Source: Christensenella sp. UBA3798
Lineage (GTDB): Bacteria > Bacillota > Clostridia > Christensenellales > CAG-1252
Length of the DNA stretch: 14,066 bases
Direction of reading: 5' to 3'
Assembly (NCBI GenBank): GCA_002368735.1
Contig: DFEQ01000096.1
Coordinates: 1 to 14,066 of the forward strand
Under the pieces are notes generated by a model. It had not been told where the DNA came from, did not search any database, and saw only the letters and a list, made by a program, of their open reading frames with translations. Shown piece after piece: positions 7,175 through 13,029 of this stretch (position 1 is the first letter of the stretch; every line of letters begins with the position of its first letter). The translations under genes were made by a program, and so were the position numbers.

Positions 7175-7894
7175 TCAATCGTCAGATGATGTTTTCGTTT
7201 CCTCGCTCGTTGGCTCCTTGGCACGGTCATCATGCGGTTCCTCGCCTTTCTTGCTCTTTATTTCCCAATGTAATATCTTTGATAGCCTCTTATATACAAG
7301 GAAGGTCAAAAAGGTCACGATGGACAGCCTCAAAATATTGAAGGGCAGTACCGCGAGAGAAAGGTAAAAGAGATAGAAAGTGCTTTTGGTAATGGAGGGA
7401 TAAAGCGGCTTGCACATATTGACGATGGCGTCGAAATTCCCCTTAAAGAAGAATTCCACATAGAAGGGCACGGAGACGAACCTGTTTAGGATCAGAGCAC
7501 CCACCGTGGAGGCTACGGTCCCTACGATGAGCCCGATCAAGGCGCTTTTTTTGCTCTTATTACGATAGTAGATGATCGAAGCGGGGAGGACGTATAGGAT
7601 GCCAAGCAGCATATCGGTGAGTTCGCCCACGAACGCGGTGCTTGTAAAGGGGAATTTTAAAAGACATTTGAGCACTATGACCAGAACGCCTGCGACAGGT
7701 CCCAGCGAGAACCCTGCCAAGATGGCGGGAAGCTCGGAAAACTGCATATCGAGGAAGCTCGGGAACATAAAGGGCAGGCTGAACTTTGCAAAAAAATAGA
7801 GTATGAAGGAGATCGCCGTCAAGACCGCCAATTTCGTCAAATAGGCAGGGGTGATCTTTTTTCCGAAGTTTTTCAGTGTTTCTTTTGCGCTCAT
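7175..7894 (-). CDS. ribU: Riboflavin ECF transporter substrate-binding S component (RibU type)
   Basis: The 239-residue membrane protein binds riboflavin and is energised by the shared ECF module (EcfA, EcfA', EcfT), which is not in this window. After a basic N-terminus it has about six hydrophobic segments, including LAVLTAISFILYFFA, LPAILAGFSLGPVAGVLVIV and LILNRFVSVPFYV. The phrases ELPAILAGFSLGPVAG and LKCLLK are typical of ECF S components. Substrate is inferred mainly from the FMN riboswitch directly upstream. ATG 7894 is chosen because GGAGG (7901-7905 on the complement) sits 6 nt upstream; an earlier in-frame ATG at 7966 lies inside the riboswitch stem. The last 30 or so residues form a charged, acidic, serine- and glutamate-rich cytoplasmic tail, unusual for this family. 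The gene stands alone and converges on nfnAB. Confidence 0.9.
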   Translation of the reverse strand: MSAKETLKNFGKKITPAYLTKLAVLTAISFILYFFAKFSLPFMFPSFLDMQFSELPAILAGFSLGPVAGVLVIVLKCLLKFPFTSTAFVGELTDMLLGILYVLPASIIYYRNKSKKSALIGLIVGTVASTVGALILNRFVSVPFYVEFFFKGNFDAIVNMCKPLYPSITKSTFYLFYLSLAVLPFNILRLSIVTFLTFLVYKRLSKILHWEIKSKKGEEPHDDRAKEPTSEETKTSSDD

Positions 7895-7909
7895 CGGTCG
7901 CCTCCGAAT

Positions 7910-7936
7910 AAAAAATGCTCCGATACACTTCGGGGC
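7910..7936 (-). terminator. FMN riboswitch expression platform: regulated intrinsic terminator
   Basis: On the minus strand GCCCCGA (7936-7930) pairs with TCGGAGC (7923-7917) around a 6-nt loop with one mismatch, followed by A and then six T (7915-7910). It lies between the aptamer and the ribU ribosome binding site. The 3' arm and its U-run can instead pair with the 3' strand of aptamer stem P1. AAAATGTTC (complement of 7961-7969) and GAGCATTTT (complement of 7912-7920) form 9 pairs with one G-U. FMN-bound P1 therefore frees the terminator, and FMN-free RNA forms the antiterminator. Confidence 0.8.
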
Positions 7937-7962
7937 ATAGAAAAGCGAAACAATAAAAAAGA

Positions 7963-8073
7963 ACATTTTGCTTCATCCGGACTATACCGTCGGTGCAGGA
8001 ACTGCCCCTGCTCAACCCTTGCGGGTTCGTGGACTATACCACCGGTGGAGACTTTCACTCCGCCCTAAAATGT
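7963..8073 (-). promoter_or_regulatory. FMN riboswitch aptamer (RFN element) controlling ribU
   Basis: Read on the minus strand, the conserved RFN core is present in order. P1 is ACATTTT (8073-8067) with AAAATGT (7969-7963). P2 is GGAG with CTCC around TGAAAGT (8061-8047). The CACCGGTGG and TATAGTCC elements follow. P4 is AACCC-GCAA-GGGTT (8027-8014). P5 is GCAGG with CCTGC (8011-7995). The CACCGACGGTATAGTCCGGATGAAG block closes the aptamer at its 3' end, spanning roughly 7972-7996. All helices close perfectly. FMN binding should stabilise P1 and switch off riboflavin uptake by premature termination. Confidence 0.97.
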
Positions 8074-8083
8074 ATCTACCTAT

Positions 8084-8112
8084 ACTGTATTCCTGCCGCG
8101 GCGGAAAGTCAA
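8084..8112 (-). promoter_or_regulatory. Predicted sigma-A promoter of the ribU transcript
   Basis: On the minus strand TTGACT (8112-8107, 5 of 6) and TACAGT (8089-8084, 4 of 6) are separated by exactly 17 nt. The predicted start near 8077 falls just before the P1 stem of the FMN riboswitch, as expected for a riboswitch leader. Confidence 0.72.
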
Positions 8113-8165
8113 GCAGTTTTTCTTAAAGATAGAAAACGGCAAGAAGGTATCCGATGGGAAAATCG

Positions 8166-8194
8166 TTGCCAACAACGCATAAAATCGCTATAAT
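8166..8194 (+). promoter_or_regulatory. Predicted sigma-A promoter of the tsaE operon, giving a leaderless start
   Basis: TTGCCA (8166-8171, 5 of 6) and TATAAT (8189-8194, consensus) are 17 nt apart. The -10 box ends only 6 nt before the tsaE ATG (8201), so the usual start position, about 7 nt after the -10 box, falls on or beside the A of the ATG. The promoter is divergent from the ribU promoter. The stretch 8113-8165 between the two shows nothing else I can identify. Confidence 0.75.
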
Positions 8195-8200
8195 CAAGGT

Positions 8201-8614
8201 ATGGAGATTTTCGCAAAGACAAGGGAAGAGACCATTGCCGTGGCAGAACGCTTTGCGGCGGAGCTCAAAGGCGGCGACGTCGTCCTCTTGTCAGGCGAAC
8301 TCGGCGCGGGGAAGACCACCTTCACCAAAGGCATCGCCCGTGCGCTTGGCGTTAAGGAGCAGGTAACCTCCCCCACCTTCACCATCATTAAGGAATACCG
8401 CGGCGCTAGACTCTATCTCTATCATATGGATATGTATCGCCTATCGGACGACCTTGTCGAGCTTGGACTTGAAGAATACCTCGGGAAAAAAGAGGGCGTA
8501 AGCGTTATCGAATGGTGTCGCACCGAAGATTTCCATGCGCGCGTCTTCGACGTTCGATTGGAGTACTGCGAAGAAGGGCGTAAAATCACGATTTCCGAGC
8601 CGAGAGAGATTTAG
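8201..8614 (+). CDS. tsaE: tRNA t6A threonylcarbamoyl-transfer complex ATPase TsaE
   Basis: The 137-residue cytosolic ATPase works with TsaB and TsaD to attach threonylcarbamoyl to A37 of ANN-decoding tRNAs. Walker A GELGAGKTT is at 32-40, followed by TSPTFTIIKEY (56-66), the HMDMYRL motif (75-81) and VIEW (102-105), the classic TsaE order. The length is close to that of the family (about 140-155). The N-terminus KTREETIAVAERFA aligns with known TsaE starts, so the ATG at 8201 is right even though no usable Shine-Dalgarno precedes it: AAGG at 8196-8199 is only 1 nt away. The predicted transcript starts at about this base. It is the first gene of a tight operon, with tsaB 9 nt downstream. Confidence 0.95.
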   Translation: MEIFAKTREETIAVAERFAAELKGGDVVLLSGELGAGKTTFTKGIARALGVKEQVTSPTFTIIKEYRGARLYLYHMDMYRLSDDLVELGLEEYLGKKEGVSVIEWCRTEDFHARVFDVRLEYCEEGRKITISEPREI

Positions 8615-8623
8615 GAGCAGGGC

Positions 8624-9220
8624 ATGAAAGGACTCATACTGGATACCACTTTGAAAAGAGCCTACGTGGCGGCATTCGACGGCGAGAAAGAAGCCGTTCG
8701 ATATTTTGATGCCGACCTTTCTACGCAGTCGGCTCTCATTCCCGCCTGCAAAGATCTGCTTGCCGAGCTCGACGTCACTCCCGCATCCCTCGACGGCATT
8801 GCGGCGGTAGTGGGTCCCGGCTCCTTTACGGGCATCAGGATAGGGGTGACCTTTGCAAACGCCGTTGCATTCGCTCTGTCGCTTCCGCGTTTTGCCGTCA
8901 CTTCCTTTGAGGTGATGCGCTTCGTTTGCCCGGGCGCGCCCGCCTATATGATAGATGCCGGGCACGACAGCGCCTACGTCGGGCTGATGAAGGACGGGGC
9001 ACTGTTGGAAGAGAATATGGATAAAAAGGATCTTCCGTCAGGCACCGTTGACCAAGCGGATATCTTGGATAAGCTCCCCGCGGGGGCTCTCCTCGCGCTC
9101 AGAAAGGCTTTTGAAGATAAAGCCTATTCCGCTTGCGCGCCCACGGCGGAGAGAACGTATTTAAAGCCGAACTATATGCGCAAGTCACAGGCGGAGCGCA
9201 TGAAGGACGCCAAGGCATGA
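8624..9220 (+). CDS. tsaB: tRNA t6A threonylcarbamoyltransferase complex dimerization subunit TsaB
   Basis: The 198-residue protein is an inactive actin-like (ASKHA fold) paralogue of TsaD that scaffolds the t6A-forming TsaBDE complex. It carries LILDTT at 4-9 and the diagnostic GPGSFTGIRIG at 64-74. The C-terminal PNYMRKSQAERM resembles the YLR.SQAE ending common in TsaB. At 198 residues it is somewhat shorter than E. coli TsaB (231), with loss in the second half. The site AGGAG (8613-8617), overlapping the tsaE stop, is 6 nt before the ATG. The stop overlaps the start of rimI (ATGA at 9217-9220). TsaD, the catalytic partner, is not in this window. Confidence 0.93.
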   Translation: MKGLILDTTLKRAYVAAFDGEKEAVRYFDADLSTQSALIPACKDLLAELDVTPASLDGIAAVVGPGSFTGIRIGVTFANAVAFALSLPRFAVTSFEVMRFVCPGAPAYMIDAGHDSAYVGLMKDGALLEENMDKKDLPSGTVDQADILDKLPAGALLALRKAFEDKAYSACAPTAERTYLKPNYMRKSQAERMKDAKA

Positions 9221-9660
9221 CGGAGGATATCTCTATCATCCAAGCGTCGGAAAACGACGCCGCCGAGATAGCGCGTATCGAAAAGCTATCTTTTCCCACC
9301 CCTTGGACGGAGGAGATGATCATGTCCGAGATGCGGGAGCCATTATCCCTCTTTTTCGTTGCGAAGTATCAAGGGAATATCATCGGATATTACGGTTTTT
9401 TACACATTTTAGACGAGTTGCATATATTGAATGTGGCAGTTGATCCGTTATTTCGCGGAAGGAAGGTCGGAAGCAAGCTCATCGAGCACCTTATCGAGAA
9501 AGGCAGAGCGCTTTGTGCGCGTGCCGTTACCTTGGAGGTGCGCGAAAGCAACGCCGCCGCAATAGCTCTCTACGAGAAGTACGGATTCGTCTGCGCAGGC
9601 GTTCGCCCGCATTACTACACCGATAAGGAAAACGCGCTCATTTACTGGTTGGAGCTATAA
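9217..9660 (+). CDS. rimI: Ribosomal protein S18-alanine N-acetyltransferase RimI (GNAT family)
   Basis: The 147-residue GNAT acetyltransferase transfers an acetyl group to the N-terminal alanine of ribosomal protein S18, or to other N-termini. Visible family features are FPTPWTEEMI (26-35), the beta-strand LHILNVAVDP (68-77), the acetyl-CoA pyrophosphate loop RGRKVGSKL (80-88) and LEVRESNAAAIALYEKYGF (106-124), all characteristic of RimI rather than other GNATs. The start at 9217 overlaps the tsaB stop and gives the normal length; AAGGA at 9203-9207 is a suitable ribosome binding site. The order tsaE-tsaB-rimI is very common in Firmicutes, usually continuing to tsaD, which here is replaced by a hydrolase gene. 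Confidence 0.92.
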   Translation: MTEDISIIQASENDAAEIARIEKLSFPTPWTEEMIMSEMREPLSLFFVAKYQGNIIGYYGFLHILDELHILNVAVDPLFRGRKVGSKLIEHLIEKGRALCARAVTLEVRESNAAAIALYEKYGFVCAGVRPHYYTDKENALIYWLEL

Positions 9661-9665
9661 GGAGG
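9661..9665 (+). promoter_or_regulatory. Shine-Dalgarno GGAGG that points to an AUC start
   Basis: GGAGG directly follows the rimI stop and lies 5 nt before ATC at 9671. No ATG, GTG or in-frame TTG lies at a suitable distance from it. This site decides where the hydrolase gene begins. Confidence 0.65.
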
Positions 9666-9670
9666 CAGCT

Positions 9671-10360
9671 ATCAACTATTTTGAACAGGGAGAAGGCAAG
9701 TGCCTTGTCTTTTTGCACGGCTGGGGCGGCGAGATCGCATCGTTCAAACCGCTTGCCGATAAATTATCCCACAATTTCAGAGTTATCCTGCCCGATATGT
9801 ACGGATTTGGTAAGACACCCCATCCCGCGCACCCGCTGACGCTTGACGACTATGCCGAAGGAGTGAGGGAACTATTGCGCGAACGGCGCGTTGACGATGC
9901 GGTGCTCGTGGGGCATTCCTTCGGCGGGCGCGTTGCCATGCGCGTTGCCGCTCGTGACGTGGGCGTTTCGGGCGTCGTACTCGTTGACAGCGCAGGTATT
10001 GTGCCCAAAAGAGGTCTCGTCTATTATTTGAAGGTCGCGGCGTATAAGCTGGGAAAGAAACTGCGGCTGAAACGGTTGCCGAAGGGGAGCGCCGATTACG
10101 CGGCTTTGTCCGGTGTGATGAAAAAGACCTTTGTAAATGTCGTCAACGAGAGCAGCGAAAACGACGCGCGCCATATCACCGTGCCCACTCTCCTATTGTG
10201 GGGGCGAAAGGATAAAGACACGCCGCTGTATATGTGCAAAAAACTCAATAAGTTGATACGTGATAGCGAATGTGTCATGCTGGAGGGCGGGCATTTTGCC
10301 TATCTATCCGAGGCTGAGCGCGTGTGTCGCATACTCGCCGCTTTTCGGGAAAGGGTATGA
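9671..10360 (+). CDS. Alpha/beta hydrolase, apparent non-standard ATC start
   Basis: This is an alpha/beta-hydrolase-fold enzyme of 229 residues, counted from the ATC at 9671. The oxyanion strand and turn VFLHGWGG are at 13-20. The nucleophile elbow GHSFGG is at 81-86 with Ser83, the acid is probably Asp181 in WGRKDKDTP, and the base is His208 in EGGHFAYL. The reading frame is open into rimI, but no ATG, GTG or TTG occurs between the rimI stop and a TTG at 9713. Starting at that TTG would delete the first beta-strand right before the oxyanion-hole HGWGG. The protein from ATC begins INYFEQGEGKCLVFLHG, which looks like a normal family N-terminus, and a GGAGG lies 5 nt upstream. Either AUC is used for initiation, or the base is a mutation or sequencing error of ATG. 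The substrate is unknown. It lies between rimI and the murF-like gene, with a 4-nt ATGA overlap to the latter. Confidence 0.85.
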   Translation: MNYFEQGEGKCLVFLHGWGGEIASFKPLADKLSHNFRVILPDMYGFGKTPHPAHPLTLDDYAEGVRELLRERRVDDAVLVGHSFGGRVAMRVAARDVGVSGVVLVDSAGIVPKRGLVYYLKVAAYKLGKKLRLKRLPKGSADYAALSGVMKKTFVNVVNESSENDARHITVPTLLLWGRKDKDTPLYMCKKLNKLIRDSECVMLEGGHFAYLSEAERVCRILAAFRERV

Positions 10361-11880
10361 TCGCCTGCATCGTTATCTCGGCGGGACTCGCCTATTATCT
10401 TGCGCTTCCTTTCGCATCACTCTTGCAGAGTGCCGGCTATCGTATCCGCGCGCTTTCCCGTGCGAAAAGCAGCCTTATATCTTGTGCTGTCTATTTCGCC
10501 CTCACGCTGATAGCGGAGCTCCTTGCGCTTTTCTTTGCGGGCAAGGTGCTCTGCGTTGCTTTAACGGTGCTTTTGTACGTCGGGACGGCTATCTTTACCT
10601 ATTTCACCCATCGGTCTATGCGTATGGGCTACCACTTTACCCGTCGTTTGGTGCGTTTGCTTATTGCATTCGTTATCCTTTATTCGGGTCTTGTCGTCGG
10701 CTTATACTTTTTGCCCCTTGTAGCGCTATGCGCTGTCACGCCAACGATGGCTCCCTTTCTCCTTGCCTTGACACATTTTGCACTATCACCCTTTGAAAAG
10801 GCAAACAATCTCCGTTATATTCGCAATGCCTCCGCGCGTTTGATATGTTCGTCGGCGGTGAGAATAGGGATAACGGGGAGTTATGGCAAAACGAGTGTGA
10901 AGCATTATTTGGAAAGGTTGCTCTCTCGTCGCTACGTTACCCTCGTTACGCCAGAAAATTATAATACGCCGCTCGGTATCGCAAAGACGGTAGAAACTAT
11001 GTCGGGGAAGGAGGAGATGCTCGTCCTTGAGATGGGCGCTCGCAAAAGAGGGGATATCAGCGAGCTGTGTGAGATGACGCACCCCGATATCGGCGTCATA
11101 ACGGGCATCGCGCCCCAACACCTGGAGACCTTCGGAAGTATAGATGATGTCCTTAGGGAAAAGAATGTCCTTGCCCAAAGCGTCCCTGCGGATAGCGCCG
11201 TCTTTTACAATCTGACCGACGCTCTTGTTCGTAAACTGTACGATGCGCGAGAGGGCAAGAAGATAGGGGTAGGCTATGAGGACGCCGAATATTTGATAAA
11301 GGACGTAACCTTCGATGCGGAGGGCTCCTACTTCACGCTTTCTAAGGGGGAGGACGCCGTCAGGATATCGCTTCCCTGTGTGGGCAAGGCATGTGTGATC
11401 GATTTCGCTCTCGCTGCCGCCGTTGCCATCGAATGGGGGGTCAGCCGGGATGACGTATCTCTCACGGCTAAAAGCTGCGCTGCGCCTTCACATCGTTTTG
11501 AAATCGTCAAAAAAGCGCCTATTACCGTGATAGACGACAGTTATAATATCAACCCCGTCGGCGCTTCCGTGGCGCTCGACACTCTGCAAGCTTTCGGGAA
11601 GGGGCGAAAGGTCGTCTACACTTCGGGCATCGTGGAGCTCGGGAGGGAAGAGGAGAAATACAATGTTGCGTTGGGAAGGCATATTGCGCGGGTCGCCTCT
11701 CTCGCCATCGTCTGTGAAGGAAGGTACGGTGACGCCGTAGTTAGAGGGATGGCGGGGACGGGTATCCCCGTTCTACGGGTCAAGGATACAAAGCAAGCGT
11801 CCGAGACCTTTTCAAGAGTATTACGGCAAGGAGACGTTTTGCTGATAATGAGCGATCTTCCGCGTGAGTATTTGTTATAG
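10357..11880 (+). CDS. Membrane-anchored Mur ligase, MurF-like
   Basis: The 507-residue protein has about five hydrophobic segments in its first 145 residues (near 1-24, 40-60, 64-83, 101-119 and 120-145), then a complete Mur ligase ATPase core and C-terminal domain. The P-loop ITGSYGKTS is at 172-180. EMGARKRGDI (225-234), the histidine in PQHLETFGS (His255) and DDSYNINP (393-400) follow MurF rather than MurC, MurD or MurE. MurF joins D-Ala-D-Ala to the UDP-MurNAc tripeptide. The D-Ala-D-Ala ligase gene directly downstream supports that pathway. The canonical soluble N-terminal UDP-binding domain of MurF is not recognisable; the membrane region stands in its place. It could therefore act on lipid-linked precursors or on a different acceptor. 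The start ATG overlaps the hydrolase stop. The core family is firm; the exact substrate is not. Confidence 0.85.
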   Translation: MIACIVISAGLAYYLALPFASLLQSAGYRIRALSRAKSSLISCAVYFALTLIAELLALFFAGKVLCVALTVLLYVGTAIFTYFTHRSMRMGYHFTRRLVRLLIAFVILYSGLVVGLYFLPLVALCAVTPTMAPFLLALTHFALSPFEKANNLRYIRNASARLICSSAVRIGITGSYGKTSVKHYLERLLSRRYVTLVTPENYNTPLGIAKTVETMSGKEEMLVLEMGARKRGDISELCEMTHPDIGVITGIAPQHLETFGSIDDVLREKNVLAQSVPADSAVFYNLTDALVRKLYDAREGKKIGVGYEDAEYLIKDVTFDAEGSYFTLSKGEDAVRISLPCVGKACVIDFALAAAVAIEWGVSRDDVSLTAKSCAAPSHRFEIVKKAPITVIDDSYNINPVGASVALDTLQAFGKGRKVVYTSGIVELGREEEKYNVALGRHIARVASLAIVCEGRYGDAVVRGMAGTGIPVLRVKDTKQASETFSRVLRQGDVLLIMSDLPREYLL

Positions 11881-11888
11881 GAGGCAAT

Positions 11889-12983
11889 ATGAAGATAGGC
11901 GTTTTATTCGGTGGTAGAAGTTATGAGCACGATATTTCCGTCATAACGGCGGCGCAGGTGGCGGCGGCTCTCGAGGGATGGGCGGAGGTGTATCCCATCT
12001 ATGCGAGCGAAGGCTGTTTTTATCTCTTGAAGGGCGGTATCGATATCAAGGATTTTGCGAGCGGAAGAGTGAAGAAGAAAAGGGCGCATTTTGATAAAAG
12101 GAAGGGGAAAGGGGTGCTTGCGGTATGGGGCAGGAAGATAGTGCTCGACTGCGTTGTCCTTTGCTGTCACGGCGGCGAGGGGGAGGACGGCAGGTTCTCC
12201 GCGCTCCTTGACGTGTACGACATCCCCTATACCGCCTCAGCCCATCTCGCGTCTGCCGTCACGATGGATAAACGCTATACAAAAACGATGTGTTTGAATC
12301 ACCTTATCCCCACGGCGGAGGGCGTTGTCGGTAAGCGCGGCGAGGACGTTATCGAAAGGGCAAAGTCGCTTAATTATCCCTTGATAGTGAAACCCGCTAG
12401 GCTGGGCTCGAGCATCGGCATCTCGGTAGCGCACGATGAGAGTGAACTCATAGGCGCCGTGGCGCTCGCGTTCGCCTTTGACAAGGACGTCGTCGTAGAG
12501 GAGATGATACCCAATGCAATGGAGCTTAACTGTGCGGCGTTCCGCGAGGAGGATGGCGTCGTTGTCGGCGGGGTGGAGAACCCCGTTTCGTGGCATGAGT
12601 TTTTGACCTTTGGAGAGAAATACGAGGGAGGAAAGTATAAAAGCGGCAGTAAGAGCATCGTTCGAGGGGAACTTGCCGAGCGGGTAAGGAGTTTGACAAA
12701 AAGGATATACGACGTCTTTGAACTGGACGGCGTCGTAAGAGTGGATTATCTGTACTGCAAAGGGAACGACACCATCTATCTTAACGAGATAAACTCTCAG
12801 CCGGGCTCATTTGCTTTTTATCTTTTTGAAGAGGTCGGCATTGCCTTTCACGAGCTCTTGATGCGGGTGATAGCCCAAAGTATCCATAAAGCAGAGGGGA
12901 AAGATATAATCTCATTTAATAGCCGGGTTTTAGAGAATCTATCCGTTTCCTGCCAAAAAGCCTCCCGGAATTGTTGCAAATGA
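11889..12983 (+). CDS. ddl: D-alanine--D-alanine ligase
   Basis: The 364-residue ATP-grasp enzyme joins two D-alanines for peptidoglycan. The N-terminal GGRSYEHDIS (8-17) contains Glu13, the counterpart of the first D-Ala-binding glutamate. ATP-grasp landmarks are IVKPARLGSSIGIS (166-179), VVVEEMI (201-207) and the metal-binding LNEINSQPG (298-306) with Glu300 and Asn302. The omega-loop EKY at 243-245 keeps the tyrosine that marks D-Ala-D-Ala rather than D-Ala-D-lactate ligases, so intrinsic VanA-type resistance is not suggested. EINSQPGSFAFYLFEEVG departs from the usual EINT.PG form. The last 20 or so residues (ending CQKASRNCCK) have no feature I recognise. TAGGAGG (11878-11884), overlapping the stop of the murF-like gene, is 4 nt upstream. 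Pairing with the MurF-like gene places product and consumer of D-Ala-D-Ala together. Confidence 0.92.
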   Translation: MKIGVLFGGRSYEHDISVITAAQVAAALEGWAEVYPIYASEGCFYLLKGGIDIKDFASGRVKKKRAHFDKRKGKGVLAVWGRKIVLDCVVLCCHGGEGEDGRFSALLDVYDIPYTASAHLASAVTMDKRYTKTMCLNHLIPTAEGVVGKRGEDVIERAKSLNYPLIVKPARLGSSIGISVAHDESELIGAVALAFAFDKDVVVEEMIPNAMELNCAAFREEDGVVVGGVENPVSWHEFLTFGEKYEGGKYKSGSKSIVRGELAERVRSLTKRIYDVFELDGVVRVDYLYCKGNDTIYLNEINSQPGSFAFYLFEEVGIAFHELLMRVIAQSIHKAEGKDIISFNSRVLENLSVSCQKASRNCCK

Positions 12984-13003
12984 TATTAATTGAGTGATAA
13001 AAT
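12974..13003 (+). promoter_or_regulatory. Possible promoter of the isocitrate dehydrogenase gene
   Basis: TTGCAA (12974-12979, 4 of 6) and TAAAAT (12998-13003, 5 of 6) are 18 nt apart. The -35 box overlaps the end of ddl. No terminator is visible between ddl and this gene, so read-through from the upstream operon is also possible. Confidence 0.5.
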
Positions 13004-13029
13004 ACATTTATAAAAAGTAGGAGACGACT

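Noticed and set aside
7895..7966. Upstream in-frame ATG at 7966 (minus) extending the riboflavin S component
   Set aside because: It falls inside P1 of the FMN riboswitch, and the extension would translate through the terminator. ATG 7894 has GGAGG at 6 nt.
9713..9715. TTG start for the alpha/beta hydrolase
   Set aside because: It would begin at the L of VFLHGWGG and remove the first beta-strand; no suitable ribosome binding site precedes it.
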